Shown here one piece after another: positions 1-11,790 of a stretch of DNA of 64,000 nt (within the stretch, counting starts at the first letter, position 1; every line of letters starts with the position of its first letter). The stretch comes from Cycas panzhihuaensis. Its lineage: Eukaryota; Cycadophyta. The stretch lies in NCBI GenBank assembly GCA_023213395.1, contig CM041465.1, positions 310,001-374,000 of the forward strand, read 5' to 3'. A model generated the notes under the pieces. That model searched no databases. It saw only the letters and a list, made by a program, of their open reading frames with translations, and had not been told where the DNA came from. Position numbers and translations under genes: made by a program.

Positions 1-297
1 ATGCCATCTTTCAGTTCACGAACACCCTGGGAGAAGTATCTCGTACGAGGCCCTTTACCCTACATAGCAGGTCGCTCCAAGCTGCGACCAACATCAAGTC
101 CGGACGGCCACGTCCCGTGCACGCGAGTTCCTCTATAAACTATGCTTGGGTGAGCACTTTACGAAACACCCTTCGTACGTATCCGTGTCTGTGCCAACTG
201 CCCGAACCGGTCAGTCTTGATCGTATAGCAAAAATAAGCATAAGGCTCTGCACCACTAGAAAATCTATGAGGAGCAAGCATACATATACGAGAGAGG
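1..297 (-). repeat. IGS block A, partial ~321 bp repeat (set 1)
   Basis: This is one incomplete copy of a roughly 321 bp spacer repeat, cut off by the window start. It matches the tandem copies at 30940-31925 and 53309-54303, sharing landmarks such as CATCTTTCAGTTCACG and CCTCTATAAAC. The strand is given as the rRNA transcription strand. It lies far downstream of the next unit's 18S in this array and belongs to the 18S-proximal part of the spacer. No coding potential is seen. Confidence 0.8.
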
Positions 298-1439
298 CAA
301 TAAACCACCAACAATCGAGCACCATACCGAGACCACAAAGAGAACGACAAGTGCAGTAGTCCCCGCAGCCTTTTGTTTCACCAAAACCACACCCCAATCA
401 CCATCCCAGAAGTGGGGATGGCATCACAGCAGAGTACTCAAGTCAATCACCAAATTAATGACAAGGCACCATTCGATGAACTTCTATGTGCAGATAGCCC
501 TCACGTGGCATTTCTCCTTGGAATGCTTCCATGTCTATTCACAGGTAACCAACCTCTAACTAACACCCAAATGATGACACTATCGCATAAGGACATCAAA
601 GCGGGTTTGCAAGGGTGAGACGGCAACAGAGCATTCGATTCACAAGGGGCTGATAGACAACGGGCTACTCGAGGGGGCGGGACATGCATCGACACACCAC
701 TAGAACAGGACTCGAATAAGGCATATACCGGCCTCGAAAAACCATTCCATCAGTCGATAACTGTGACATGAAGAGCAATAAGAGAGGCACAACAATTATG
801 ACAGGGATGAGATTGACTCCACAATAACCGCATTGTGAGCAAGTGAATGTGGAAAAGAGGATACACAGAGGGGAACCAATCCGGGACTTCATCGAAATCA
901 AAAGATGATAATCTTACACTGACAAAGGTCACAAAGACTTATGCAAAACATAAAAGTGTCATGACAAAAGATGTTGTGGACAATCCAACATACTATCAGA
1001 GGTGAAAGGGGAAGCAAACAAAGTACTCGAATCAAACAAAGAGAGCATCGAGAGCTTGAGGAGCCAGAACAACTGTGGAAAGAGAGAACCCATCGAACCA
1101 ACATTTGCACAAAAATTACGTTATTGTCCAGCCTCAAGCGCCCGCAAAAAATCCCCAGGTGGAGTAAACCGTAACTAGCGACTACAAAGCGTAGATGGCA
1201 AGATACATTTACGGGTCAACCTGACCATTCTCTGAATTTGAGGCAACCTCCTCGACTATTGTCAGGCAACAGACTGGAGCTCACAACTCGAAGGGACATG
1301 CTTCACCACATTCAATACTCAAGTATATTGACAGAACCGCACATTCAAACACAGATCTAGGCAACCGAGACATTGGTAAGACTTGCAACAAAACAAAGGG
1401 TAGGACACGTTGCCCACCGATTTGCTCAACTGCAACGCC
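298..1439 (-). other. IGS block D, non-tandem spacer (set 1)
   Basis: This is low-copy spacer between A and B. It is nearly collinear with 54304-55459 and partly with 31926-32592. The short open frames here are not conserved between the three copies, so I see no gene. Differences between copies are mostly C/T and G/A. The segment from about 1060 to 1760, which runs into block B, is missing from the set 2 copy. Confidence 0.7.
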
Positions 1440-2168
1440 CAACACACCTCATGCGCTACGACATGGACCAAAAACTCATAACACGTCGACTGACCTAATA
1501 GAAGCCCAAGGCTAATGCTCAGAAGGACCCAACATGAAGCACAAAGGAATGGCCACATTTCACGTGTAATTGAGCCAAAGGAAACACAGAATAAGGGTTT
1601 GCCTACCATGCAGGGCTAATGCTCCCGCTGCCGGCCAATTGATAAGTCACCGCGTGCCATGAATCAGGTCAATAATAATACGGGACAGGTCTTTTGGTCG
1701 AAGGTGCCACCCCATGCACAGCAGCATGGACCGAAAGAAAACATACAACACGTTGGTCGACCTAGAAAAGGCCCAAGGCCAGTGCTGAGAGGATCCCGAT
1801 ATGAAATACAAAGGAACGGCCATGTTTCGCACGTAATTGAGCCAGAGGACTCGCAGAATAAGGGTTCTTCCACTGAGAAGGGCCTACGATCCCCCTGCTA
1901 GCACAAGGAAAATTCTCCACCTGCCATGAGCCGTTTCAGGCATTAATTAGGCCAGAGGACTTCACGGAAAAGGTCTGCCTGTCATACCCAGGCCAATGCA
2001 CAGAAGGACCCGATATGAAGCACAAAGGAACGACCACGTTTTGCACGTAATTGAGATAGAGGAATCATGAAATAAGGGTTTGTCTGTCGTGCAGGGCCAA
2101 TGCTCCCTCTACTAGCCAATTGATAAATCATCGCCTGCCATGAGTTGGGTCAATAATACGAGATGCGT
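1440..2168 (-). repeat. IGS block B, degenerate leading monomers (set 1)
   Basis: Diverged copies of the basic B monomer carry the recurring landmarks GGCCAATGCTCAGAAGGACC, ACATGAAGCACAAAGGAA, a GAATAAGGGT box and AATTGATAAATCACCGCCTG. The array is interrupted at 2169 by an LTR retrotransposon and resumes at 4284. The uninterrupted counterpart lies at 32593-33000 and 55460-56180. Confidence 0.75.
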
Positions 2169-2432
2169 TGTTACATGCTTATCCTGTAACCTAATTAATA
2201 TAAAGAAATATATAGAGAAATAGAAGAAATAAGATGAAAGAAGAAGGTGGGGTTCCGAAGAACATCCATTAACATATCATTGTATCATATTCTCCTCTTT
2301 ACAATAGAGTGGGGTATATATAACACTCACCCCCATATTATTATATTCCTACCTTTATATCAACCAATCCTATTAATCCTCATATGATGGAGGGTCATAG
2401 CCCTCTCTAATATGTGATGTAGGCTCACCACA
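2169..2432 (-). repeat. 3' LTR of the small retrotransposon
   Basis: 264 bp. On the plus strand it begins TGTTACATGC and ends CTCACCACA, the expected TG...CA ends. A TATATATA stretch near 2313-2321 on the minus strand is a plausible TATA box. Confidence 0.95.
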
Positions 2433-2447
2433 TTCCCTCTCCCCTTA
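2433..2447 (-). other. Polypurine tract of the small retrotransposon
   Basis: On the minus strand, AAGGGGAGAGGGAA lies directly upstream of the 3' LTR start (TGTGGTGAGC). This is the normal position of the plus-strand primer in LTR elements and fixes the orientation as minus. Confidence 0.85.
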
Positions 2448-2935
2448 GATGCTTCACCCTCAAAGCATCCTGATACATAGATGCATGTGACCACCTCCTG
2501 CTATTGGTGTCCAACTGATAGGTCCATTGAAGGTTATCTGAAAATCTGCGCATAGAATAAGGATTTATCCATCCCAAGTAGATCTTTATGTGTCCATCAT
2601 CTCTATAACCTTGGAACCTGAAGCTTGAATGATTTGTATGCTTGCGGTACTTAGTTTGTGAGGGCTTTGTATAATACGCAAGGCCGATGCTGAGTCTCTT
2701 GATCATGTGGGTGTCGATAAGGTCCCACTTTGGTATGTGCTCCAGCTTTTGATGAGTGATTATCTTCCTTATCCTTGACTACGACTGGTGGTGTGGAATG
2801 ATAAACAGTTTCTATTGTGTTACCTTGCTGCTCCTTTTCTCCCTTATCATCTTTCTTTTGCTCTTGACTTTGAGGAGTGGGGAGAATTCTTTGTTCCACC
2901 TTACGATTATATTTCTCAAGTATTTGACGAGCTTC

Positions 2936-3232
2936 TTATTTATCTTGCTCAAGGCTTTGCATCTGATTCCACCAAGAAGCATCATATTTGTCACGGATAT
3001 CATGTTGTAGCCAAAAAAATGACTTAAATGGACTAAATTCACCATACCACTCCTTAAACCAAAGGTAAGCCTCTCCTTGTAGATATAATGAGGCAACTTT
3101 AATCATCTCTTTATTTCTTCTGTAGTCATCATCAAGTGATTTTAAATATAGATGCATGTCTCTAACCCAATCATCTATAGAAAGAGTCCCATCTACATTA
3201 AATATACGAGGTATGGGCCTTTTTATATCCAT
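2936..3232 (-). pseudogene. Gag-like fragment of the small retrotransposon
   Basis: A 98-codon open frame resembles the core of plant retrotransposon Gag (the retrotrans_gag region). It has the typical run ASLYLQGEAYLWFKEWY followed by a W/Y-rich stretch and a downstream LEQDK. Gag would form the virus-like particle. It starts with ATG about 790 bp inside the PBS, so part of the leader is long or the N-terminus is lost. No zinc knuckle is seen. Downstream on the same strand are charged or low-complexity open frames at 2899-2651 and 2706-2425. I cannot match them to a domain, and they may be the degraded C-terminal part. The fragment is too short for a full Gag of 300 or more residues. Confidence 0.7.
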
Positions 3233-4005
3233 GATAATATAGATGTTGGAGAGATTAGGGGTGTCTATAGCCTGTTATCCCCTAATTTTAATACAAAGAA
3301 ATATTAGGCCTCCAGAGCAATGGTTTTGTGACCAAGGTCTGAACAACCAAATACAATATAGAAACTTTAACTTTAACTTTAAAATTTTAATTCTGAAAAA
3401 AAACATATAGCCCAAAAGCACATAAAATATGGCTAAAATCACGGGCACAAAAATATAATTCCAACGATTTAGACAGAATTAAATTCTGATGTCTAAATCA
3501 AAAGTTATAGCTGTTTAAGAAATTTGTTGCTAGGGTTTCTAAGGATTGTAATAGTACCTTCTAATAAAATACTAATAACTCCCTACTTTGACCTCTAATT
3601 AACTTCAAACCACTTCCATTGGAAAGAAAATTTAAAAATGCATAGAATAAAAAAAAAATTGAGGTCATTTCGACACCTGTAGCTAAAGTTATGGCTCTTT
3701 GAAGTTGAGGTTGCAAATATGTCCCAAAAATATGTCAACAGAAAGTAGGTTGAAATAAAATTGGCTATGATTTCTGCAAATTTTTGCCAAAACCAGCACT
3801 ATGACCACTCAAAATTTATGGCATGGGCCCTTTCATCTTGAATTCTTTGACGTTTCCTCGAGAATCTTTCGTCTTTGATCCCAACGAGTAGAACTTTCAT
3901 ATGCTAAAAACCTTGAAAAAAATTTTGGCAAAAATGGATCCCTAGCTCTTGTATGGATCAGAAATGGTTCTGATCTTTTGAGTAGCTTTCCATGATCGCA
4001 ACATG

Positions 4006-4017
4006 GCTCTGATACCA
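4006..4017 (-). other. Primer binding site (initiator tRNA-Met type)
   Basis: Minus strand TGGTATCAGAGC, two bases inside the 5' LTR (4020-4283). This is the classic complement of the 3' end of plant initiator tRNA-Met. Confidence 0.9.
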
Positions 4018-4019
4018 CT

Positions 4020-4283
4020 TGTTACATGCTTATCCTGTAACCCAATTAATATAAAGAAATATACAGAGAAATAGAAGAAATAAGATGAAAGAAGAAGGTA
4101 GGGTTCCGAAGAACATCCATTAACATATCATTGTATCATATTTTCCTCTTTACAATAGAGTGGGGTATATATAACACTCACCCCTATATTATTATATTCC
4201 TACCTTTATATCAACCAATCCTATGAATCCTCATATGATGGAGGGTCATAGCCCTCTCTAACATGTGGTGTAGGCTCACCATA
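4020..4283 (-). repeat. 5' LTR of the small retrotransposon
   Basis: 264 bp, about 97% identical to the LTR at 2169-2432. Its outer end reads CATA instead of CACA, a single C/T change that spoils the terminal CA. The target duplication TGCGT follows at 4284-4288. Confidence 0.95.
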
Positions 4284-6840
4284 TGCGTCTTTTGATCGAA
4301 GGTGCCACCTCATGCGCTACAGCATGGATCGAAAATGCGCAACACGTCAAGGCCTAAGGCCAATACTCAGAGGGACCCGATATCAAGTGCAAAGGAACGG
4401 CCATGTTTCACACGTAATCGAGCCAGAGGACTCACAGAATAAGGGTCTGTCCACTGAGTAGGGCCTACAATTCCCCCTACCAAAACAAGGAAAAATCACA
4501 ACCTGCCAGGAGTCGTTTCATGCATAATTACGTCAGAGGACTTCCTAGAAAGGGTCTGCCTGCCGTCCCTAGGCCAATGCTCAGAAGGACCAAACATGAA
4601 GCACAAAGGAACAGACACATCTTTTGATTGATGGTGCCACCTCATGCACTCCAGCATGGACCAAAAATGCACAACACGTCGACTGACCTAACAAAGGCCC
4701 CACGCCAATGCTCAGAGGGACCTAACATGAAGTGCAGAGGAATAGCCATGTTTCGCACGTAATCAAGCCAGAGGACTCACGGAATAAGGGTTCATCCACC
4801 GAGCGAGACCTACGATTCCCCCTGCCAACATAAGGAAAAATCACAGCCTGCCAGGAGCTATTTCGCACATAATTGGGTCAGAGGACTTCCCGGAAAGGGT
4901 CTGCTTGCCATCCCCAGGCCAATACCTGGAAGGACCAAACATGAAGCACAAAGGAACGGACGCCTCTTTTGATCGAAGATGCCACCTCATGCACTACAGC
5001 ATGGACCGAAAATGCGCAACACGTCGACCGACCTAACAAAGGCCCAAGGCCAATGCTCAGAGGGACTCGACATGAAGTGTAAAGGAATGGCCATGTTTCA
5101 CACGTAATCAAGCCAAAGGACTCACAGAATAAGGGTCCATCCTCCTAGCAGGGCCTACGATTCCCCCTGCCAACACAAGGAAAAATCACGGCCTACCAGG
5201 AGCTGTTTTGCGCATAATTAGGTCAGAGGACTTCCCAGAAAAGGTCTGCCTGCCGTCCCCAGGCCAAAGCTCGGAAGGACCAAACATGAAGCACAAAGGA
5301 ACAGATGCGTCTTTTGATCGATGGTGCTACCTCATGCACTACAGCATGGACCGAAAACGTGCAACACGTTGACTGACCTGACAAAGGCCCCAGGCCAATG
5401 CTCAGAGGGACTTGACATGAAGTACAAAGGAACGGCCATGTTTCACATGTAATCGAGCCAGAGGACTCACAGAATAAGGGTTTGTCCACCGAGCGGGGCC
5501 TACGATTCCTCCTACCAACACAAGGAAAAATCACAGCCTGCCAGGAGTGGTTTTGTGCATAATTGGGTTAGAGGACTTCCCAGAAAAGGTCTACCTGCCA
5601 TCCCCAAGCCAATGCTGGGAAGGACCAAACATGAAGCACAAAGGAACGGATGCGTCTTTTGATCGAAGGTGCCACCTCATGCGCTACAGCATGGACCGAA
5701 AACGTGCAACACGTCGATCGACCTAACAAAGGCCCAAGGCCAATGCTCAAAGGGACACGACATGAAGTGCAAAGGAATGGCCATGTTTCACACGTAATCG
5801 AGCCAGAGGACTCACGGAATAAGGGTCCATCCTCCTAGCGGGGCTTACGATTACCCCTGCCAACACAAGGAAAAATCACAGCCTGCCAAGAGCCGTTTCG
5901 CGCATAATTGGGTCAGAGGACTTCTCGGAAAGGGTCTGCCTACCGTCCCCAGGCCAATGCTCGGAAGGACCAAACATGAAGCACAAAGGAATGAACGTGT
6001 CTTTTGATCGATGGTGCCACCTCATGCACTACAGCATGGACCAAAAACACACAACACATCGACCGACCTAACAAAGGCCCCAGGCTAATGCTCAGAGGGA
6101 CCCGACATGAAGTGCAAAGGAATGGCCATGTTTTGCTTGTAATCAATCCAGAGGACTCATGGAATAAGGGTTTGTCCACCGAGCAAGGCCTATGATTCCC
6201 CCTACCAACACAAGGAAAAATCACAGCCTACCAGGAGACGTTTCACGCATAATTGGGTCAAAGGACTTCCTGGAAAGGGTCTACCTACCGTCCCCAGGCC
6301 AATGCTCGGAAGGACCAAACATGAAGCACAAAGGAATGAATGCGTCTTTTGATCAAAGGTGCCACCTCATGCACTACAGCATGGAATGAAAACACGCAAG
6401 ACATCGACTAACCTAACAAAGGCCCAAGGTCAATGCTCAGAGGGACTCGATATGAAGTGCAAAGGAATGGCCATGTTTCGCACGTAATCGAGCCAAAGGA
6501 CTCACGGAATAAGGGTCCGCCCACCAAGTGGGGCCTACAATTTCCCCTGCCAACATAAGGAAAAATCACAGCTTGCCAGGAGCCATTTCGCGCATAATTG
6601 GGTCAGAGGACTTCCTGGAAAGGGTCTGCCTACCGTTCCCAGGCCAATGCTCGGAAGGACCAAACATGAAGAACAACTTCCCGGAAAGGGTCTGCCTGCC
6701 GTCCCCAGGCCAATGCTCAGAAGGACCAAACATGAAGCATAAAGGAACATCCACGTTTCGAGCACTATTAAATCAAAGGAATGACAGAATAAGGGTCTGT
6801 CTGCCATGCAGGGCCAACGTGCCCCCTGCTAGCTAATTGA
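4284..6840 (-). repeat. IGS block B, 7 tandem ~345 bp units (set 1)
   Basis: The anchor GTGCCACCTCATGC recurs near 4302, 4637, 4977, 5323, 5670, 6016 and 6358, giving a period of about 345 bp. Each unit is itself a dimer of two related monomers of about 172 bp; both halves carry GGCCAATGCTC followed by ACATGAAG. Successive units alternate between a GAAGGTGCC and a GATGGTGCC version, so the true higher-order period is near 690 bp. The last unit ends with a truncated extra half-monomer (about 6668-6725). Open frames of 60-107 codons recur in each unit only because 345 is divisible by three. Confidence 0.95.
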
Positions 6841-9060
6841 TAAATCACCACCTGCCATGAGTTGGGTCAATAATACGAGATGTGTCTTTTATTCCAAGGT
6901 GCCACCTCATGTGCTACAACATGGACCCAAAATGCACAACACGTCCATCGACCTAACAAAGGCCCAAGGCCAATGCTCAGAGGGACTCAACATGAAGTGC
7001 GAAGGAACCGGCCATGTTTCGCACATAATTGAGCTAAAGAACTCACAGAATAAGGGTCCATCCACCGAGTGGGGCCCAGGGTTCCCCCCTGCCAGCACAA
7101 TGAAAAATTGCCACCTTCTAGGAGTCGTTTCACGCATAATTGGGTCAGATGACTTCGCGTAAAGGGTCTGCCTGCCATCCCCAGGCCAATGCTCAGAAGG
7201 ACCAAACATGAAGCATAAAGGAACGGCCACATTTCACGCGTTTATCGAACCAAAGCAATCACAGAATAAGGGTTTGTCTACCGTGCAGGGCCAACGTTCC
7301 CCTTGCCGGACAATTGATAAATCATTGCCTGCCATAAGTCGAGTCAATAATACAGGACGCATCTTTTGATCAGAGGTGCCACCTCATGCACTACAGCATG
7401 GACCGAACACGTGCAACATGTCGACCGACCTAACAAAGGCCCAAGGCGAATGCTTAGAGGGACTCGATATGAAGTGCGAAGGAACGACCATGTTTCACAT
7501 GTAATTGAGCTAGAGGACTCACAGAATAAGGGTCTGTCCACCGAGCGGGGCCTAGTGTTCCCCCCTGCCAGCACAAGGAAAAATCACTGCCTTCCAAGAG
7601 CCGTTTCGCACATAATTGGGTTAGAGGACTTCGCATAAAGGGTCTGCCTGCCATCCCCAGGCCAATGCTCAGAAGGACCAAACATGAAGCACAAGGGAAC
7701 GAACACGATTCGCGTGTTTATTGTACCAAAGTAATCACAGAATAAGGGTCTGTCTGCTGTGTAGGGCCAACGTTCAACCTGCTAGCCAATTGATAAATCA
7801 CCGCCTGCCATGAGTCGGGTCAATAATATGGGACATATCTTTTGATCGAAGGTGCCACCTCATGCGCTACAGTATGGACCAAGCACACAACACTTCGACC
7901 GACCTAACACAGGCCCAAGCCCAATGCTCAGAGGGACCAGACATGAAGCACAAAGGAACGACCATGTTTCACATGTAATTGAGCCAGAGGACTCACGGAA
8001 TAAGGGTTCGTCCACCGAGCGGGGCCTAGGGTTCCCCCTGCCATCACAAAGAAAAATCACCACCTTCCAAGAGCCATTTCGGGCATAATTGGGTCAGGGG
8101 ACTTCGCGTAAAGGGTCTACCTGTCGTCCCCAACCAATGCTCAGAAGGTCCGAACATGAAGCATAAAGGAACGGTCACGATTCACACATTTATTGAACCA
8201 AGCAATCACAGAAAAAGGGTCTGTCTACCGTGCAGGGCCAATGTTCCCCCTATCGGCCAATTGATAAATCACCACCTACCATGAGTCGGGCCAATAATAT
8301 GGGATGCGTCTTTTGATCGAAGGTGCCACCTCATGCACTATAGCATGCACCGAACACGTACAACACATTGACCGACCTAACAAAGGCCCAAGGCCAAGGC
8401 TTATAGGGACCCGACATGAAGTGCAAAGGAACGACCATGTTTCACACATAATTTAGCCAAAGGACTCACGGAATAAGGGTCCCTCCACCGAGCGGGGCCT
8501 AGGGTTCCCCCCTGCTATCACAAAGAAAAATCACCACCTTCTAAGAGATGTTTCATGCATAATTGGGTTAGCGGACTTTGCGTAAAGGGTCTGCCTGCCG
8601 TCCCCAGGCCAATGCTCAGAAGGACCAAACATGAAGCACAAGGGAAGGGCCATGATTCGCACGTTTATTAAACCAAAGCAATCACAGAATAAGGGTCTGT
8701 CTACCATGTAGGGCCAACGCCCCCCCTACCAGCCAATTGATAAATCACCGCCTGCCATGAGTTGGGTCAATAATACGGGACGCATCTTTTGATCGAAGGT
8801 GCCACCTCATGCACTACAACATGGATCGAACACGTGCAACATGTCGACCGACCTAACAAAGGCCCACGACCAATGCTCAGAGGGACCCGACATGAAGTGC
8901 AAAGGAATGACCATGTTTCGCATGTAATTGAACCAGAGGACTCACGGAATAAGGGTCCATCCACTGAGTGGGGCCTACGATTCTCCCTGGCAGCACAAGA
9001 AAAAAACATCGCCTGCCACGAGTCATTTCACGCATAACTGGGCCAGAGGACTCAGGGAAA
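6841..9060 (-). repeat. IGS block B', 5 tandem ~475 bp units (set 1)
   Basis: The same anchor now recurs near 6898, 7376, 7852, 8326 and 8799, a period of about 475 bp. Each unit contains three B-type monomers. The extra one carries ACCAAAGCAATCACAGAATA, CAATTGATAAATCACCGCC and GTCAATAATACGGGACGC. Block B' is therefore a trimeric form of the same ancestral monomer as B. Confidence 0.92.
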
Positions 9061-9285
9061 TAGGTGTGCACACCGTGCAGGACCGATGATGCCCCCGCTC
9101 TCTGATAAAGGAAATATCACCACATGCACAAGCCAAAGCATTCCTCTCTGGAGAGAAGCGAGCCATCCGACACTCTAGAAAATCTGACGATAAAGAAAGA
9201 GAGGCCACCACATGCCCAATCCAGAGAATGAAGAAAGACAACCAAAACATCAAAAGGGGAGAAGTCAGGGATAAAAATCAACGTA
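9061..9285 (-). other. IGS transition between B' and C (set 1)
   Basis: Non-tandem sequence found again at 37741-38010 and truncated at 60901-61075. Landmarks are GATAAAGGAAATATCACCAC and GAGAAGCGAGCCATCCGACA. No gene is seen. Confidence 0.65.
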
Positions 9286-11004
9286 TAAGGGGCAGATAAA
9301 AATGGAAGTGGTGAAGACAAACAAGACAACTGGGACTTCTGTCGAAAAGGGTGCCAGGGAACAAGACAAACAGGCATCAGGGGGAAAGGCGTCCCAAATA
9401 TGTGCTGGGGTTGAAAGAGCAGTGCCAGAACCTGGGTTAGGAGGGCAAATGATACGAGAAGGGTCTTTGGGCCGGAGGTGGTAAGTGGCCCATCCGGTGC
9501 GCATTTAGGAAGAGGGGGATGTGCGCAAAGCGTCTACCGCACCCCAAGAGGGACACCCACCGAAAGGGAGGCTGCCACACACCCCCAACCAAGAGAAAGA
9601 AAACAGACAATGCAACGTCCAAGAGGAGAATTGACCAACAACAATGGGAAAACCAAACAACCCAAACAAGAGGGAAACGCATGAGGGGGAGACAAAAATA
9701 GAAGGGTTGAAGACAAACAAGATGATTGGGACTTCCATTAGAAGGGGTGCTAGGGAACAAGACAAACGGGCATCAGGGGGAAAGGCATCCCAAATATGAG
9801 CTGGGGGTGAAAGAGTAGCGCTAGAACTTGGGTTGGGAGGGGCAATGATACGGGACATGTCTTTGGGCCCAAGGTGGTAAATGGCCCATCCAGTACGTAC
9901 TTAGGCAGAGGGGGATGCACACAAAGCATCTGCCCCACCCCAAGAGGGACACCACTGAAAGGGAGGCCGCCACACACCCCCAACAGAGAGAAAGAAAACA
10001 AACAACGAAACGTCGAAGGGGAGAATTGACCATCAATAATGGGAAAAATAAATAGCCCAAACAAGAGGGAAACGCATGAGGGGTAGATAAAAATGGAAGG
10101 GGTGAAAACAAACAAGATGATTGGGACTTCTGTCGAAAACGGTTCTAGGGAACAAGACAAATGAGCATCAGGGGGGAAGGTATCCCAAATATGAGCTAGG
10201 GGTAAAAGAGCAGCGCCAGAACCTGGGTTGGGAGGGGGAATGAGAAGGGATATTTCTTTGGGCCAGAGGTTGTAAACAACCCATCCAGTGTGAACTTAGG
10301 AAGAGGGTGATGCACGCAAAGCATCTGTCCCACCCTAAGAGGGACACCACCGAAAGGAAGCCCGCCACACACCCCCAACTAAAAGAAAGAAAACAGACAA
10401 TGAAACATCGAAAGGGGAGAATTTGCCAGCAACAATGGGAAAAACAAACATCCGAAAGAAGAGGAATATGCATAAGGGGGAGACAAAAAAGGAAGGGGTG
10501 CAGACAAACAAGATGATTGGGAATTCCGTCAAAGAGGGTGCCAAGGAACAAGACAAACGGTCATCCGGGGCAGGGGGGGGGGGCCTAGAGGGCATCCCAA
10601 ATATGTGCTAAGGGTGAAAGAGCAGCGCCAGAACTTGGGTTGGGAAGGAGAATTATACGGGACATGTCTTTGGGCTCGAGGTGGTAAACGACCCATCCGA
10701 TGCGCACTTAGGAAGAGGGGGATGCACGCAAAGCATCTGCCCCATCCCAAGAGGGACACCGCCGAAAGGGAGGCCACAACACACCCCCAACCGAAAGAAA
10801 GAAAACAAACAACAAAACCTCGAAAGGGGAGAATTGACTGGCAATAATGGGAAAAATAAACAGCCCAAACAAGAGGGAAATGCATGAGGGGGAGATAAAA
10901 ATGGAAGGGGTGAAGACAAATAAGATGATTGGGACTTCCATCAAAAAGGGTGCCACGGAACAAGATAAATGGGCATCAGGGGGGAAGGCGTCCCAAATAT
11001 GTGT
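9286..11004 (-). repeat. IGS block C, ~398 bp repeats, part 1 (set 1)
   Basis: A tandem array of about 398 bp units; the anchor GGTTGGGAGG (or one mismatch) is near 9433, 9831, 10228 and 10635. It is purine-rich on the plus strand. It is split at 11005 by a retrotransposon and resumes at 15143. Long minus-strand open frames rich in P, F, L and S are repeat artefacts. Confidence 0.95.
11000..11004. other. Target-site duplication, left copy
   Basis: TGTGT here against TGTGC at 15143-15147, one C/T mismatch. Intact C units read ATATGTGCTGGGGG across the site, so the right copy keeps the original sequence. Confidence 0.75.
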
Positions 11005-11772
11005 TGTCACGGGGCTAGGATACCCGTGCGGCACTGGCAACTATTCCTAAGCTTGCCCAAGGGTTCGAAACTGTTCGGCAGTCCCAAACTATGCCTTCAC
11101 CTACACCAAGTTAGCTCTTCTCACCAAGTTATGTAGCGGAATTAAACTCACAACACCAACCATTCAATAAGACACACATATAACATTCAACCACTTATCA
11201 TCCAACCAACATGAGACAATAGCATACAACCATCATTTGGGAGAGAACGTGCTTCTATTATTGCAACTGGGCAAATGCCCCCATGATTATAATATAGATA
11301 AAGGCCCCCTGGCCAACCACCCGCACACCGAGTCGGGCTCCACCAAAAATGCTCAGTTGTTACAAGAATGGACCCTCTCGCAAGTCCATGACAACTCTTC
11401 AACCAAAAGCCCACATTGGCAGCTTGACACCCCGTCTGCTCCTTGAGCCCTTATCCGTGCCAAGTTGGTCTTCACGATGCCTCTGAACCTTCCAAGAATC
11501 CCAATCGACTCTTAGATGACCATCCTTTCATTCACCCTCGTTCACTGTCACTTTGGTTGGGGGCACCCCAAGCCCACCAACGAAGACCCCGTGCCGATCC
11601 ACTGTCATCGGCACCAAGTCTGAACACTTTAGGACTGTGTCCCGATCACCAATCAGCTCGCAAATCCGTTCGTAAGCTCACTCAAAGGCAACAATTGCAC
11701 GCAAGTAGCAATCTCTCATAGAACACTTCACGGTCTGTTATGAAGTGGAGTGGGAATCTTCATCCTACAACA
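11005..11772 (-). repeat. 3' LTR of the 4.1 kb element
   Basis: 768 bp, starting TGTCACGGGGC and ending CATCCTACAACA on the plus strand. It is homologous to 14350-15142 over its full length. Confidence 0.93.
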
Positions 11773-11790
11773 ATACTCCCCCACCTCAAG
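11773..11790 (-). other. Polypurine tract of the 4.1 kb element
   Basis: Minus strand GAGGTGGGGGAGTAT directly precedes the 3' LTR start (TGTTGTAGG). Confidence 0.85.

Larger units (their letters stand above)
2169..4283 (-). mobile_element. Small gag-only LTR retrotransposon
   Basis: A complete 2115 bp element with two 264 bp LTRs, flanked by a perfect 5 bp target duplication TGCGT (2164-2168 and 4284-4288). It reads on the minus strand. The primer binding site TGGTATCAGAGC, complementary to initiator tRNA-Met, lies next to the right LTR, and a purine tract lies next to the left LTR. The 1587 bp interior holds only a gag-like fragment. No protease, reverse transcriptase or integrase is visible, so it would need proteins from another element. 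LTRs differ at about nine sites, eight of them transitions, so the insertion is not very recent. The matching empty sites in sets 2 and 3 (near 32984 and 56170) prove the boundaries. Confidence 0.95.

Noticed and set aside
5223-8063. Recurrent 60-107 codon minus-strand open frames in B/B' (SSGSITCETWPFLCTSCR-like)
   Set aside because: They recur in each repeat because the 345 bp unit is a multiple of three. Lengths and ends differ between copies, there is no start context and no domain.
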